From assembly GCA_007833815.1 (NCBI GenBank), contig CP033464.1:3218001-3282000 (forward strand): a stretch of DNA of 64,000 bases, in the 5' to 3' direction. This stretch comes from Brevibacillus laterosporus. Its GTDB lineage: Bacteria; Bacillota; Bacilli; Brevibacillales; Brevibacillaceae. A program made the translations under genes and the position numbers. The notes under the pieces are model-generated. The model made no database searches. It saw only the letters and a list, made by a program, of their open reading frames with translations, and had not been told where the DNA came from. How positions within the stretch are numbered: position 1 is the stretch's first letter; every line of letters begins with the position of its first letter. Below, piece by piece: positions 62,404 through 64,000 of the stretch.

Positions 62404-63497
62404 GAATCGCTACCCCCTTTCTTTACCACTTGATGTAAGAAATCAACATATTGTTTTGCACAGATAGAGATGTCAAAATGTGCGGCCACATGTTCTGTAC
62501 ATGCTTGAGACATGGCTTGGTGCATTTCCTGTGAATCAAGCAAGCGATACAGTTGATTGACTGCTCCACGAACATGATTCTCTTGATAGAGCCGTCCAGT
62601 CTCTCCATGTTTGATAATTTCGGGTATGGAAGAAACGCTAGCGGCTACGACGGGTACACCGCAGGCCATGGATTCAATGAAGGTATTGCCAAAGGATTCT
62701 GCCCGTGTTGTAGCTAGTGTACACCCCCCAGATTCTCGAATTTGTGAATACACATGGGGCATTTGTTGATAAGGGACAATGGGAAACCAGCTAACGATGT
62801 CAGTTAGTCCCTTTTCGTGCCATTTAGTCGAAAAATTTTGTTTCTGAACACTTTTATTACCACCGATAATCCAAAATTCGATATCGTCTCGTTCTGCTTT
62901 CACCAATTTGGCGATTTTAAGTAGCATTTTCCAATTTTTTCGTTTGTCTAACCGTCCGATCCAACCAATGATTTTTTTGGATTTAGGTCGAGAACAAAAG
63001 AGGGGCTTCGTGCTATCTTGAGAAGAAATTGGTTGAAACAAGTCCGTATCGACGCCATTATGGATAACTGTTATAGGAACTGGGTCACATAGCATGGAAA
63101 CCACTCTTTTTTGATAAGAGGAGGGCACGATAATTTGAACAGGCTGAATGCCATAGAAATCAGACAGATGAGGAGCTAGCTTAATAATCTCGGGAGTGCG
63201 AGCTTCTATAATAACTGGTCCGGCATACTGTGCTCCCCTTAGCCAGCCATAAGCTTCCTTTGTATCAACAACAATAATGGCATCATAATGGCTATCTCGG
63301 ATAATTGGTATGATTTCTTTACTGTCAGTAGTGAGGAAAACCTTAGCAACATCCTGCATCATGTGTATGCCACCTAGATCAGTTGTGTATAAAAAATCGG
63401 TTTCTATTCCATGCTTTTTGAAAAAAATGGCTCGGTTGCGCCAACCAGCATTTACTCCACCAACGGTTAGAAGGCGCCAAATGACTAGTATTTTCAT
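62400..63497 (-). CDS. glycosyltransferase family 4-like protein
   Basis: 365 aa from the ATG at 63497 (GGTGGG upstream). GT-B fold: acceptor half with LLTVGGVNAGWRNRAIFF, hinge VIHNGVDTDLF, donor half IGWIGRLDKRKNW and ESFGNTFIESMACGVPVVAAS with the conserved E-x7-E. It overlaps the HipA-like kinase, so the two form an operon. Paired kinase and glycosyltransferase genes of this kind are common near spore-coat and envelope polysaccharide loci; the acceptor is unknown. Confidence 0.88.
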   Translation of the reverse strand: MKILVIWRLLTVGGVNAGWRNRAIFFKKHGIETDFLYTTDLGGIHMMQDVAKVFLTTDSKEIIPIIRDSHYDAIIVVDTKEAYGWLRGAQYAGPVIIEARTPEIIKLAPHLSDFYGIQPVQIIVPSSYQKRVVSMLCDPVPITVIHNGVDTDLFQPISSQDSTKPLFCSRPKSKKIIGWIGRLDKRKNWKMLLKIAKLVKAERDDIEFWIIGGNKSVQKQNFSTKWHEKGLTDIVSWFPIVPYQQMPHVYSQIRESGGCTLATTRAESFGNTFIESMACGVPVVAASVSSIPEIIKHGETGRLYQENHVRGAVNQLYRLLDSQEMHQAMSQACTEHVAAHFDISICAKQYVDFLHQVVKKGGSDS

Positions 63498-63752
63498 AAT
63501 CTGACCCACCTTGGTGTGCAAGTATTCCGTCAGGGAAAGAGTTATACAAAAAAGACAACAGCATTTTGGGGATTTTTAATGAATGGTTTAGAAAGGAGCA
63601 TTGATGTAAGATTTTTGCTAGCTGGAATATATGGGGTTTGTTACATTTGCTTTTGTTTTGAAGTAGTATTCCGGTTTTGATGGGATGTCGTAAGTTGTTT
63701 AGGTGAGCAATGGGACTTATGGTTGTGTTTTATGTCTCCTTTTATGAATGAA
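63498..63752. other. intergenic region without recognised gene
   Basis: About 255 bp that I could not assign. Reverse-strand frames here have no supported start. An AAAAGGAG on the reverse strand near 63740 has no start codon at useful distance. Confidence 0.4.
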
Positions 63753-64000
63753 TTAGTGTCGTTCTCTTTTTGTTTCTTCTTTTGTGTCTTCTCTTTGAAG
63801 TAAGGCAGATCGTTCAAGTAAGTAAGCATTTTCTTGTTTCGATTGCAATTGTTCTTCCAACAACGCTTTTTCTGTTTCTTCCTTGTGAATCTTACGGATC
63901 ATACTGTCTAATTTCACTCCATAAAGAGCTTGTTCATGAGTAGAGAGTAGAGGATAGGTTGCTTTACTAGCAATATGTTTAGAATTCATTAATTGCTCGC
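63753..64000 (-). CDS. coiled-coil protein, probably partial at the window edge
   Basis: The frame is open to the edge of the window. An internal ATG at 63989 gives 78 aa, but in-frame codons upstream are also open and no ribosome site is visible, so the true start may lie outside. The sequence is charged and helical (MIRKIHKEETEKALLEEQL), ending in a K/E/R-rich tail. Not recognised. Confidence 0.5.
   Translation of the reverse strand, partial: EQLMNSKHIASKATYPLLSTHEQALYGVKLDSMIRKIHKEETEKALLEEQLQSKQENAYLLERSALLQREDTKEETKRERH

Noticed and set aside
63641-63829. Reverse-strand 62-codon frame overlapping the last gene
   Set aside because: Low-complexity K/Q/N-rich product in a different frame, without a ribosome site; likely spurious.

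Overview
The window is a stretch of chromosome from a low-GC, spore-forming member of Bacillales. The backbone is the Bacillus subtilis-type order hepS-menG-hepT-ndk-cheR-aroC-aroB-aroH-trpEDCFBA-hisC-tyrA-aroA-(TPR)-ypiB/F-qcrABC-ypjA/B/C/D-dapB-mgsA-bshB1-bshA-cca-birA-panBCD-dinG. Futalosine-type menaquinone genes are spliced into the hepS/hepT cluster. A Brevibacillus (laterosporus-like) genome is my best guess; this is inference from gene order and codon flavour, not from a database search. No tRNA, rRNA, CRISPR array or prophage was seen.

Layout. (1) 1-4164: end of a 2-oxo acid/acetoin dehydrogenase operon (E1 alpha partial, E1 beta, E2, E3), then a SorC-type regulator and two small or uncharacterised genes. 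(2) 6.4-11.3 kb: heptaprenyl diphosphate synthase subunits flanking MenG, a UbiA-type prenyltransferase, a UbiX-type flavin prenyltransferase and MqnA. (3) 11.3-13.0 kb: a complete 1691-bp IS1182-like element that split the hepT terminator hairpin in its loop. (4) 13.2-27.8 kb: ndk, cheR and the aromatic supraoperon, with a trp leader that carries an array of (G/T)AG triplets at 5-nt spacing like a TRAP target, followed by an intrinsic terminator. (5) 27.9-32.1 kb: an accessory block between aroA and the TPR gene: a membrane protein with a DUF4097-like domain, a candidate small RNA, a degenerate amidohydrolase, and an ECF sigma/anti-sigma pair. (6) 32.1-39.2 kb: ypi genes, the menaquinol-cytochrome c reductase operon (qcrABC) and ypjA/ypjB. 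(7) 39.4-49.0 kb: ypjC (reverse strand), MazG-like protein, dapB, mgsA, bacillithiol genes, cca, birA, and panBCD behind a structured leader. (8) 49.1-56.5 kb: a TPR protein, dinG, a degenerate metallo-beta-lactamase-fold protein, rex and an MTA/SAH deaminase family gene. (9) 56.6-64 kb: membrane-anchored small proteins, an FtsH-like membrane AAA protease, a lysine-rich possibly spore-surface protein, and a reverse-strand kinase/glycosyltransferase pair.

How the genes work together: chorismate made by aroA/aroC feeds tryptophan (trp genes), tyrosine (aroH/tyrA/hisC) and menaquinone (MqnA, MqnP, MqnM, MenG with the HepS/HepT tail). Menaquinol is then oxidised by QcrABC, and Rex senses NADH/NAD+. 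The most unusual signals are regulatory: the TRAP-like array without mtrB at its usual place, a consensus promoter-to-terminator unit with a C/U-rich anti-Shine-Dalgarno tract, two intrinsic terminators whose 3' arm is the next gene's Shine-Dalgarno sequence, a pan-motif-like leader, and the IS insertion into a terminator loop. Two enzyme-fold proteins have lost their metal ligands.
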